Below are positions 1 through 5,875 of a DNA stretch of 6,356 nucleotides, piece by piece. Location of the stretch: contig JAUJMI010000229.1 of the NCBI GenBank assembly GCA_030446945.1, positions 1-6,356 on the forward strand, in the 5' to 3' direction. Source of the stretch: Longimicrobium sp. (GTDB lineage Bacteria; Gemmatimonadota; Gemmatimonadetes; Longimicrobiales; Longimicrobiaceae). Position 1 is the stretch's first letter; each line of letters starts with the position of its first letter. The position numbers and the translations under genes are program-made. Under the pieces are notes generated by a model, which did not search any database, was not told the DNA's origin, and saw nothing but the letters and a program-made list of their open reading frames with translations.

Positions 1-176
1 TGGATGTCGTCGTGCGCTACATCGGGAAAGTCGTCAGAGGTGCTCGACGAGCGGGGGGTTGTGCAGGCTGAGCATGCGTCGGAGGGATCGATCGCGGAGT
101 TCCCGCCGGTGAGCCAAGCATATTTGACTCGGCGTCTCGGGCGAGGTTCCAGAATCTCAACTGCGTTCCGACGAGC

Positions 177-210
177 AGGAGAACGATCAAGAACTCAGGC
201 GCGTTCTCCT
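177..210. repeat. 9-bp perfect inverted repeat (hairpin, possible terminator)
   Basis: AGGAGAACG (177–185) and CGTTCTCCT (202–210) are perfect reverse complements separated by 16 bases. On the plus strand the stem is followed by a pyrimidine-rich run (TCTTCC), so it could act as a weak rho-independent terminator for a gene arriving from the left. There is no real T-tract, so the function is uncertain. Confidence 0.4.
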
Positions 211-357
211 TCTTCCACTTAACCGCGACTATGGGGACCAATGAGATACCTGACGCTGCTCCGGGCGCAGGTCGCCACCACTGGGAGTGCAACGTTGCTC
301 TCAGCCTACCGAGTCGATCCCACCTCACACGCACCCGGAGTACGCTCGACACTAATA

Positions 358-397
358 TTAGCGTTTTCTTTGGAAAATTAGCGTTTACTTTGGAAAA
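358..397. repeat. Two abutting 20-bp direct repeats (transposase-binding-site-like)
   Basis: Copy 1 (358–377) reads TTAGCGTTTTCTTTGGAAAA and copy 2 (378–397) reads TTAGCGTTTACTTTGGAAAA. They differ at one base (T367 versus A387) and have no spacer. They lie in the AT-rich patch directly against the comM break point. Tandem copies of about 20 bp at an element end are how TnsB/TniA/IstA-type transposases mark their termini. The palindrome CTAATATTAG (352–361) overlaps the start of copy 1. Confidence 0.75.
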
Positions 398-1265
398 CCA
401 CACCGCCGCCGATCAGCCCCGCGTCGGAGATGGTGTGGTGCGGCGCGCGGAATGGGCGGGTCGCCACCAGCGAGCGGCCGGGGCCGAGGAGGCCGGCGAC
501 GGAGTGGATCTTCGTGGTCTCCAGCGCCTCGTCCAGCGTCAGCGGGGGGAGGATGCCGGGAATGCGGCGCGCCAGCATCGTCTTCCCCGATCCGGGCGGG
601 CCGACCATCAAGATGTTGTGCGCTCCAGCCGCGGCGACTTCCAGCGCGCGCTTGACGTGCTCCTGGCCCCTCACGTCCGCGAAGTCCGTGTCGTAGGTGG
701 AGGCGGTGCGGAAGAGCGCTTCGCGGTCGATGCTCGCGGGCGGGAGCTGCCCGGTCCCCTCCAGGAAGCGGACCACCTGCAGGAGGGTGCGAGCGCCGCG
801 CACCTCCACGCCCTCCACCACCGCCGCCTCGCCCACGTTCTCGTCGGGCAGGATCAGCCCCGTCAGCCCCGCCTCTCGCGCGGCGATGGCGATGGGGAGG
901 GCGCCGCGCACCGGCCGCAGCCCGCCGTCCAGCCCCAGTTCACCCACCAGCATGAAGCGCTTGAGTAGGTGCAGGGAGGTCATCTGGCCGGTGCTCGCCA
1001 GGATGCCCATGGCGATGGGGAGATCGAAGGCGCTGCCGTCCTTTTTTATATCGGCAGGAGCAAGGTTGATGGTGATGCGCCTGGGTGGCACGACGTGGCC
1101 GCTGTTCTGGACGGCGGCGATGACGCGCTCGCGGCCTTCCTTGACTGCCCCCTGCGGCAGGCCGACGGTGAAGAACGAGGGGATGCCGCTGGCCACGTCC
1201 GCCTCGACGGTGACGAGGTAGGCGTGGATGCCGAGGACGGCGCCGGAGAGTGCACGAGCGAGCAC
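378..1265 (-). pseudogene. comM: Truncated comM/yifB: Mg-chelatase-like AAA+ ATPase, C-terminal part missing
   Basis: ComM (YifB) is a cytoplasmic AAA+ ATPase of the Mg-chelatase subfamily. In naturally transformable bacteria it acts as a branch-migration helicase during DNA integration. I place the start at GTG 1265 because family members begin (M/V)LAR…GAVLGI. TTG 1310 and GTG 1295 lie upstream in frame, and none has a clear ribosome site. The N-terminal ChlI-type domain (residues about 5–125) carries [12 protein letters not shown] and [19 protein letters not shown]. The AAA domain starts near residue 195 with Walker A GPPGSGKT at 222–229. The frame matches the family up to [13 protein letters not shown] (codons ending at 402–404), then runs into foreign sequence (VVFQSKR) and stops at 378. 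Walker B, the sensors and the C-terminal Mg-chelatase domain are lost: about 295 residues remain against about 500 normally. The product is expected to be inactive. Confidence 0.93.
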
Positions 1266-1594
1266 GGGAGCGGAGGCAGGAGGAGGTCGCCGCACGATGC
1301 GGTGGAGCAACCTTCACGGCGCACGCGAAAGGTGTCAAGCGGCGGCCCAAAAGGAGTTCGAGCGCTGGCGCGTTCCGCTCGGTGAGCGACCATTGACCGA
1401 CAGCCGCGGGGCAGCCGGCCCCCGGCTTTGGCGCGTTCCGGCCGGTCCGGCTGCGCACTACCCCGCCCTCCTCCACTCCTGGCGCGGCGGGGGTGACGGC
1501 ACTCCGTCCGTTCTTTCCCTCTCCTTCGTGAGTCCGTGTGAGGCCGTTCCCGCCCTCCGCCGCACTGGCCTGCGTCGTGCAAGTGCGCGCCCGC
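1266..1594. other. Divergent intergenic region between comM and the kinase gene
   Basis: I see no gene here. On the minus strand a perfect TTGACA (1338–1333) could be a comM −35 element, but 17 bases further on the −10 position reads GAAGGT, a poor match. A 12-bp direct repeat TGGCGCGTTCCG occurs at 1366–1377 and 1429–1440. A small hairpin AGCCGG-CCC-CCGGCT lies at 1413–1427. TTGACC at 1393–1398 on the plus strand has no usable −10. The promoter of the kinase gene cannot be placed with confidence. Confidence 0.5.
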
Positions 1595-3466
1595 ATGCAC
1601 AGCCACGACCCCCTCCGGCGGGACGAAGCGCCGGACCCGGACGCGACGGGAGCACCGGAGGGCCTCCCCGCGGTCCCCCACGGCACCCCCGGCCGCGAGA
1701 CGCGCGAGCGGGAGGCCGCCATCCGCCGCGGCAGGGAGAGCGCGGAACGACGCGACCCCGAGCTCGGCCTGGCGCAGGCGGAGGTGGCGCACCGCGCGTT
1801 CGTGGCCTTCGCCGAGAACGTGCGCGACTTCGCCATCTTCCTGCTCGACCCCGACGGCATCATCACCTTCTGGGGCGAAGGCGCGCGCCTCATCAAGTGG
1901 TGGACCAAGCAGGAGGCCGAGGGCGCCCACCTGCGCCTCCTCTACCCGGACGGCGGGTCGGAGGACGGGACGGCGGAGGACCACATCCTGGAGGCCGCGG
2001 CCACGGGCGAGTACACGGGCGAGGGGCAGCGCGTGCGGAGCGACGGGTCCACCTTCTGGGCGGGCGTGAGCCTGACGGCGCTGCGCGGCGCGGACGGCAA
2101 GCTGCTGGGCTTCGCCAAGGTGACGCGCGACCTGACCGCCCGCCGCGCCGCCGAGGCCGTGCTCAACGCCGCGCGCGTGCAGGCGGAGGAGGCGCGCGTG
2201 CAGGCCGAGGAGGCGAACCGCACCAAGAGCCTCTTCCTGGCCACCATGAGCCACGAGATCCGCACGCCCATCAATGCGGTGATGGGGTACGTGGGCCTCC
2301 TCGACCTGGAGATTCCGGGCCCGCTGAACGAGAAGCAGCGGGTGCAGCTCGAGCGCATCCGTGCCAGCAACGCGCACCTGCTCGGCATCATCGACGAGAT
2401 CCTGGACTTCTCGCGGCTGGATGCGAGGCGGGTGCAGCTGGCGCGCCGCGCCGGCCGCATCGCCGCGCCGGTCGAGGCCGCGCTGCAGATGGTGAACGTG
2501 CAGGCGCGGAACAAGGAGGTCGTGCTGGAGGACTCGGTGAGCGGGTTCGCGGCCGACGTGCCGTACTGGGGCGACGAGGACCGGGTGCGGCAGATCCTGC
2601 TGATCCTCCTCTCCAACGCGGTGAAGTTCACCCCGGCCGGCGGACGCATCAAGGTGAGCGCGGGGACGGCCGCCCAGCCCTCCCCCGAGGCGCGCCTCTC
2701 CGGCGCCGGCCCCTGGCTCTACGTGCGCGTGGAGGACACCGGCCCCGGGATCCCCACCGAGCGCATGGGGGCGATCTTCGACCCCTTTGAGCAGGCGGAC
2801 ATGACGCTCACGCGCCAGTACGGGGGCACGGGGCTGGGGCTGAGCATCGCCAAGCGACTGGCGACGCTGATGGGGGGCGACCTCACCGTCCGCAGCCGGC
2901 CGGGCGCGGGGAGCGCCTTCTTCCTCTGGCTCCCCGCCGCGGCCGAGGAGGCGATCCAGTCGCCGCGTGGCGTGGCGGAGGAGATGGATTCTCCCGGGCG
3001 GAAGTTCCTGCGCGAGGTGCGCGACGCGATCCTGCTGGAGCTCGAACGCCTCCTGCACGTCTACGTGGCGCGGCTGCGCAGCGACCCCGCCATGCCCACC
3101 GCCCACGGCCAGAGCGAAGCCGACCTGGAGGACCACCTCGCCACCTTTCTCTCCGACCTCGCGGAGAGCTTCAACGTGATGGACCTGGCGCGCCCCGTGG
3201 ACCCGGAAGCGCTCCGCGACAGCACCTCCATCCAACGCAACGTGGCGGAGCGACACGGTAGCCAGCGCCGCCACCTGGGATGGGGAGAGGCCGAGGTGGT
3301 GCGCGAGTTCGAGATCCTGCAGGAAGAGGTGCGCGCCGCCATCCTGCGCCGCCTCCACAACCGCCACCCGGAGCAGCTGGAGGGTGCGCTGGACGCCATG
3401 CGTAGCTTCATCCACGCCGCCCGGGACGCGAGCCTCGTCAGCTTCCGGCTCGCCTCCCGGGCGTAG
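1595..3466 (+). CDS. Soluble PAS-domain sensor histidine kinase with RsbRD-like C-terminal domain
   Basis: This 623-residue cytoplasmic kinase has no signal peptide or membrane segment. Residues about 67–181 form a PAS sensor domain (FAENVRDFAIFLLDPDG, then RSDGSTFWAGVSLTALRGADG). Residues about 182–211 are a coiled coil with the heptad ARVQAEE duplicated at 193–206. The dimerisation/phospho-acceptor domain has SHEIRTP with His220. The ATPase domain shows the N box LLSNAVKFTP (Asn341), G1 VEDTGPGIP (Asp381), F box FDPFEQAD (395–402) and G2 GGTGLGLSI (410–418). All key residues are present, so it should be active. Residues about 465–623 are an all-helical extension containing AERHGSQRRHLGWGEAEVVREFEIL, like the RsbRD N-terminal family, where a receiver domain might be expected. 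No response regulator gene is visible nearby. The start is ATG 1595; GTG 1538 is an in-frame alternative (642 residues), and neither has a good ribosome site. Confidence 0.94.
   Translation: MHSHDPLRRDEAPDPDATGAPEGLPAVPHGTPGRETREREAAIRRGRESAERRDPELGLAQAEVAHRAFVAFAENVRDFAIFLLDPDGIITFWGEGARLIKWWTKQEAEGAHLRLLYPDGGSEDGTAEDHILEAAATGEYTGEGQRVRSDGSTFWAGVSLTALRGADGKLLGFAKVTRDLTARRAAEAVLNAARVQAEEARVQAEEANRTKSLFLATMSHEIRTPINAVMGYVGLLDLEIPGPLNEKQRVQLERIRASNAHLLGIIDEILDFSRLDARRVQLARRAGRIAAPVEAALQMVNVQARNKEVVLEDSVSGFAADVPYWGDEDRVRQILLILLSNAVKFTPAGGRIKVSAGTAAQPSPEARLSGAGPWLYVRVEDTGPGIPTERMGAIFDPFEQADMTLTRQYGGTGLGLSIAKRLATLMGGDLTVRSRPGAGSAFFLWLPAAAEEAIQSPRGVAEEMDSPGRKFLREVRDAILLELERLLHVYVARLRSDPAMPTAHGQSEADLEDHLATFLSDLAESFNVMDLARPVDPEALRDSTSIQRNVAERHGSQRRHLGWGEAEVVREFEILQEEVRAAILRRLHNRHPEQLEGALDAMRSFIHAARDASLVSFRLASRA
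2171..2212 (+). repeat. Tandem 21-bp duplication coding two ARVQAEE heptads
   Basis: Two adjacent 21-base units (2171–2191 and 2192–2212) differ by one base and encode ARVQAEE twice. They lie in the coiled-coil linker between the PAS and phospho-acceptor domains of the kinase. Each unit is exactly one heptad, so the coiled-coil register is kept. Confidence 0.85.
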
Positions 3467-3471
3467 CTGAA

Positions 3472-3503
3472 CAGCACGGACTCTTGCGCGCGCGGCCGTG
3501 CTG
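3472..3503 (+). terminator. Hairpin after the kinase gene, possible terminator
   Basis: CAGCACGG (3472–3479) and CCGTGCTG (3496–3503) form a perfect 8-bp stem with a 16-base GC-rich loop, starting five bases after the kinase stop codon. There is no T-run after the stem, so it is either a weak terminator or a processing structure. Its right arm lies next to the putative GntR operator. Confidence 0.4.
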
Positions 3504-3505
3504 AT

Positions 3506-3525
3506 GTACTGTTGCACACGAGTAC
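3506..3525. promoter_or_regulatory. Candidate GntR operator, inverted repeat GTACT-N10-AGTAC
   Basis: GTACT (3506–3510) and AGTAC (3521–3525) are perfect inverted arms with centres 15 bp apart. The repeat lies 24 bases upstream of the GntR start codon. GntR-family operators typically contain GT…AC-type inverted repeats, and short YtrA-type regulators usually repress their own operon. Weak promoter matches overlap it: TTGCGC 3484–3489 with TACTGT 3507–3512 (17-bp spacer). Autorepression is an inference. Confidence 0.5.
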
Positions 3526-3548
3526 TTCACCGTTACACCGGAGCCTCG

Positions 3549-3959
3549 ATGCTGGTGAACCTCGATCCTCGCGACGCGCGGCCGCTGTACCTCCAGATCA
3601 TGGACGAGGTGCGGCGGGCGCTCGTGGTCGGCACGCTGAGGCCGGAGGACCCGCTCCCCTCCGTGCGCGAGCTTGCCGCGGACCTCGCCATCAACCCGCG
3701 CACGGTGTCGCAGGCCTACGGCGAGCTGGAACGCGAGGGGATCGTGTACGTGCGGCGCGGGCAGGGGACGTTCGTGGCCCCGGACGCACGGCCCGACCGC
3801 GAGGCGCTGGGGCGGGCCGTGGCCAAGCGGGCGCTGCTGGAGGCGCGGCGCAACGGGCTGGGGGCGGAGGAGCTGGTGGCGATCATCCGCGAGGTGGCGG
3901 CCGGGGAGGAGGACCGGGAGCCCTCCCGCGCCGCGGCGAACCAGGGAGAACGGGAATGA
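3549..3959 (+). CDS. GntR-family (YtrA-type) transcriptional regulator
   Basis: This 136-residue DNA-binding repressor is the first gene of the ABC transporter operon. Residues about 11–77 are the GntR winged helix: RPLYLQIMDEVRRALVVG, LPSVRELAADLAINPRTVSQAYGELEREG as the recognition helix-turn-helix region, and the wing YVRRGQGTFVAP. Only about 60 residues follow. That short helical C-terminal tail marks the YtrA subfamily rather than the FadR or HutC types, which have larger effector domains. ATG 3549 is chosen because GGAG at 3540–3543 sits five bases upstream and homologues begin just before the PLYLQI motif. Its stop overlaps the next start as ATGA. Regulators of this type usually control the adjacent ABC transporter in response to cell-envelope stress or antibiotics. 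The ligand is unknown here, and the operator is probably the inverted repeat upstream. Confidence 0.95.
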   Translation: MLVNLDPRDARPLYLQIMDEVRRALVVGTLRPEDPLPSVRELAADLAINPRTVSQAYGELEREGIVYVRRGQGTFVAPDARPDREALGRAVAKRALLEARRNGLGAEELVAIIREVAAGEEDREPSRAAANQGERE

Positions 3960-4870
3960 GCACCCAATCTATTCCGGGGGAAGGCTGGGCGGTGGCCACC
4001 CACGCGCTGTGCAAGCGCTACGGACGCGAGACCGTGCTCGACGGCGTCGGGCTGCGCGTGCCGGAGGGGGCGGTCTACGTCCTTGCCGGCGCCAACGGCG
4101 CGGGGAAGAGCACCACGCTCAGGGTGCTGATGAACCTGGCGCGCCCCGACGCCGGCCGCGCCGAGGTGTTCGGGATGGACACCGGCCTGCGCGGTCCCGA
4201 GGTGCGCGCGCGGATCGGCTACGTGCCCGAGCACCATGACCACGGCTACGGGTGGATGACGTGCGGGCGGCTGCTCCGGCACGTCGCGCGGTACTACCCG
4301 GCCTGGAACCAGTCCTACGCCGACCACCTCGCCCGAGCCCTGGACGTGCGCCTCGACCGCACGGTCGGCAGCCTCTCCAAGGGCGGCGCCAGGCGGCTTC
4401 AGCTGGTGCTTGCGATGGCGCACCGCCCTCCCCTCCTCCTCCTGGACGAGCCGACGGATGGGCTGGACCCGGTGGTGCGCTCGCGGACGCTGGGCCTCCT
4501 CGCCGAGCACCTGGCGGACACGCCGACTACCGTGCTCGTCTCCACCCACCTCATCTACGAGGTGGAGAGCCTGGCCGACCACGTGGGCGTGCTGCGCGAG
4601 GGACGGCTGGTCGCGCAGCTGTCGCGGGACGAGCTGCGGCGCACGGTGCGCCGCTACCGGGCCGAGGTGCCGGAGGGATGGAAGGCGCCGCCCGGCCTGG
4701 AGGTGATGCGCACGCGGCGCAGCGGCCGCGAGGTGCAGTGGACGGCGCTGGGCGACGAGCGCGAGGTGACGGAGCGCCTATCGATGGCCGGGGCGCAGGT
4801 GCGCGAGGTTTCGCCGCTGGCGCTGGAGGAGGCCGCCCTCGCCTTTCTCACCGGGGAGGTGACGCAATGA
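3956..4870 (+). CDS. ABC transporter ATP-binding protein (YtrB/DrrA-like)
   Basis: This 304-residue ATPase subunit would drive an ABC exporter or an envelope-stress transporter with the downstream permease. Walker A is GANGAGKS at 45–52 (Lys51). The Q-loop region reads IGYVPEHHDH at 87–96, with Glu92 where many families have Gln. The signature is LSKGGARRLQL from residue 140, differing from classic LSGGQ as is usual in YtrB-like proteins. Walker B is LLLLDEPTDGLDP (160–172, catalytic Glu165) and the switch histidine is His198 in STHL. Residues about 225–304 form the C-terminal accessory region common in this subfamily. The ribosome site GGGAG (3943–3947) lies inside the GntR gene, and the start overlaps its stop as ATGA. 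It ends with another ATGA overlap with the permease, so the three genes are translationally coupled. All catalytic residues are present. The substrate cannot be told. Confidence 0.95.
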   Translation: MSTQSIPGEGWAVATHALCKRYGRETVLDGVGLRVPEGAVYVLAGANGAGKSTTLRVLMNLARPDAGRAEVFGMDTGLRGPEVRARIGYVPEHHDHGYGWMTCGRLLRHVARYYPAWNQSYADHLARALDVRLDRTVGSLSKGGARRLQLVLAMAHRPPLLLLDEPTDGLDPVVRSRTLGLLAEHLADTPTTVLVSTHLIYEVESLADHVGVLREGRLVAQLSRDELRRTVRRYRAEVPEGWKAPPGLEVMRTRRSGREVQWTALGDEREVTERLSMAGAQVREVSPLALEEAALAFLTGEVTQ

Positions 4871-5481
4871 CGCAGCCGATCTCGCACCCGGCGCCGCCCC
4901 TGCGCGAGGTGGTGGGGGAGCAGGTGCGCACCGTGGGGCACGCGCTGCGCAGGCCGGCCCTCGCCGCGGCGGCGCTGGTGGCGGTGGGGACGCTCCTCCC
5001 TACGATCCAGCTCGTGCGCGAGCCTAACGGGGTGGACTTCGGGCCCGAGCACCAGATGCTCCCCGGCATCCTGGGCCTCCTGTTCCCCATCGCGGTGTGG
5101 CAGGGGGAGAAGCGCTTCGGCGACGGGTTCCTGTGGACATTGCCTGTGGACCGCCGCGGGCATGCGCTCGCCAAGGTGTTCGCGGGCTGGGTCTGGCTGC
5201 TGGCGGCCGTCGCCTTCTTCACCCTCTGGCTCGCCGTGCTGACGCTCGCCAGCGGCGGCAGCTTCCTGGGCGAGGAGACGCGCCAGCTCGTCACCGCCTC
5301 CGAGCTCCCGGGACGCGTGCTGGATCCGTCAACGCTGCGGACCAGGCAGATGGTAGTCGCCCGGCACGTATGCCGGCATCGCAACGGTTTGCGCGGGCGC
5401 CCCGCCGCGGCCCACATCGGACGAGATGGGATGCTCACCTGCGTCTTTCGGGTGCCGTGTGCACGGATCCGACGCACGTGA
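4867..5481 (+). pseudogene. ABC transporter permease, C-terminal half replaced (probably broken)
   Basis: The start at ATG 4867 overlaps the ATPase stop (ATGA). The 204-residue frame begins as an integral membrane permease. Hydrophobic segments lie near residues 31–50 (ALAAAALVAVGTLLPTIQLV), 64–79 (MLPGILGLLFPIAVWQ) and 107–129 (GWVWLLAAVAFFTLWLAVLTLAS). The soluble motif EKRFGDGFLWTLPVDRR between segments two and three is typical of YtrC-like or ABC-2-like permeases. After LDPSTLRT (about residue 159, base 5343) the reading becomes Arg/His-rich and hydrophilic to the stop at 5479. The further membrane segments expected of a family usually about twice this length in segment number are absent. 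Neither other plus frame resumes a membrane protein, so this is a deletion or rearrangement joint rather than a simple frameshift. The transporter is probably non-functional unless another permease is supplied elsewhere. Confidence 0.75.
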
Positions 5482-5483
5482 GC

Positions 5484-5501
5484 GCCCAGTGCGCACTGGG
5501 C
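5484..5501. repeat. 18-bp perfect palindrome
   Basis: GCCCAGTGCGCACTGGGC is its own reverse complement and begins two bases after the stop of the broken permease frame. It can fold as a 7-bp stem with a GCGC loop, but no T-run follows. It could be a dimer-binding site, a weak terminator or part of a dispersed repeat. The unit GCGCCCAG recurs just downstream at 5506–5513. Confidence 0.7.
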
Positions 5502-5652
5502 AGGCGCGCCCAGCTGTACTCTCGGAGCGGCTCGGGCTCGGCAATGCGAGGGAAAGGCGCCTGACCTGAACAGGGGCGCCTCCGTACAGCGTGGATGTAT
5601 CGAGCCCGCCTACCGGCAGACGCGGCGGCGAAGACGACCTTTCGCTGCGGCG

Positions 5653-5733
5653 TCAGCGGCGGAACAGGTAGCTGAACTTCAGGGAAGTCCAATTCGAGCG
5701 GAGGATCGCCGGCGCGATGCACTTGCGCGACAA
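5653..5733 (-). pseudogene. C-terminal remnant resembling an outer-membrane β-barrel protein
   Basis: Read on the minus strand, the frame ends SNWTSLKFSYLFRR followed by TGA (5655–5653). Alternating hydrophobic residues with an aromatic near the very end are the usual C-terminal β-strand signal of outer-membrane barrels such as TonB-dependent receptors. An in-frame TAG at 5736–5734 leaves at most 26 codons, and the residues just upstream (LSRKCIAPAILR) show no barrel character. The homologous part is therefore about 14–16 residues. The call depends on a short match, and chance is possible. Confidence 0.4.
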
Positions 5734-5763
5734 CTACGACTGTGTTATGTATATGACTACGAC
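5723..5763 (+). promoter_or_regulatory. Putative blaI–blaR1 promoter with direct-repeat operator
   Basis: An AT-rich island in GC-rich DNA contains TTGCGC (5723–5728), a 17-bp spacer and TATGTA (5746–5751) as plausible −35 and −10 elements. ACTACGAC occurs at 5733–5740 and again at 5756–5763. The 23-bp period (about two helical turns) brackets the −10. BlaI/MecI-family repressors bind sites containing TAC(T/G)AC-like half-sites over their own promoter, so autoregulation is likely. A leader of roughly 110 bases would separate it from the start codon. Confidence 0.5.
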
Positions 5764-5875
5764 AGGTGAGTGCACGCGCTCGGCACCCGTGGCCCTCTGG
5801 ACGACGCCCGATAAGGGACAACGTACCGCCCACACGGACCACCTGCCCGCCAACCCGCACCCGGAGTCGAACACA

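Larger units (their letters stand above)
1..402. mobile_element. Probable interior and terminus of a transposon inserted in comM (other end outside window)
   Basis: This stretch separates the broken comM from the left edge of the window and holds no gene I can recognise. Open frames on both strands give low-complexity or unrecognisable peptides. Its composition is visibly less GC-rich than the rest, with an AT-rich patch near 345–400. It ends with two tandem 20-bp repeats followed by CCACA, so the element read inward on the minus strand would begin TGTGG. Starting with TG(T), plus repeated subterminal sites, is typical of Tn7-like (TnsB) and IS21-family elements. No transposase or helper ATPase gene lies in the visible part. 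The inference rests on the comM break coinciding with the repeats. The family is undecided, and the element may be a decayed remnant. Confidence 0.5.
5482..5875. other. Intergenic region with rearrangement debris and the blaI promoter
   Basis: I find no complete gene. The region holds, in order, an 18-bp palindrome, a GC-rich inverted repeat (AGGCGCC 5555–5561 and GGCGCCT 5575–5581), a minus-strand remnant resembling an outer-membrane β-barrel C-terminus, and the AT-rich blaI promoter. An in-frame extension of blaI up to ATG 5717 is open but does not resemble the family. Confidence 0.6.

Noticed and set aside
4..222. 72-codon open frame at the left edge on the plus strand
   Set aside because: No recognisable motif, no ribosome site, and a Ser/Arg-rich composition typical of chance frames.
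358..397. Tandem repeats as a CRISPR array
   Set aside because: There are only two units with no spacer between them, they differ by a base, and no cas genes are present.
17..403. Minus-strand frame beginning inside the tandem repeats (MWFSKV…)
   Set aside because: It starts inside the element terminus, has no ribosome site and gives no recognisable domain. It could only be a chance frame.
1393..1398. TTGACC as a −35 element for the kinase gene
   Set aside because: No acceptable −10 lies 15–19 bases downstream, and the start codon is about 200 bases away.
1046..3517. Very long open frame on the minus strand opposite the kinase
   Set aside because: It is a shadow of GC-rich codon bias. Its translation is Arg/His/Ala/Gly-rich without domains, and it crosses comM in the wrong frame, while the plus-strand kinase shows every family motif.
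3512..3955. In-frame upstream extension of the ABC ATPase
   Set aside because: It overlaps the whole GntR gene in another frame and has no family similarity. The ATG at 3956 has a good ribosome site.
5097..5564. Plus-strand frame continuing past the permease break
   Set aside because: Its 5′ part is out of frame with the real permease, and its 3′ part is Arg-rich without membrane segments, so it neither restores the permease nor encodes a known protein.
5717..5875. In-frame upstream extension of blaI
   Set aside because: BlaI proteins begin just before LTKLQL. The extension covers the promoter-like AT-rich region and has no family resemblance.
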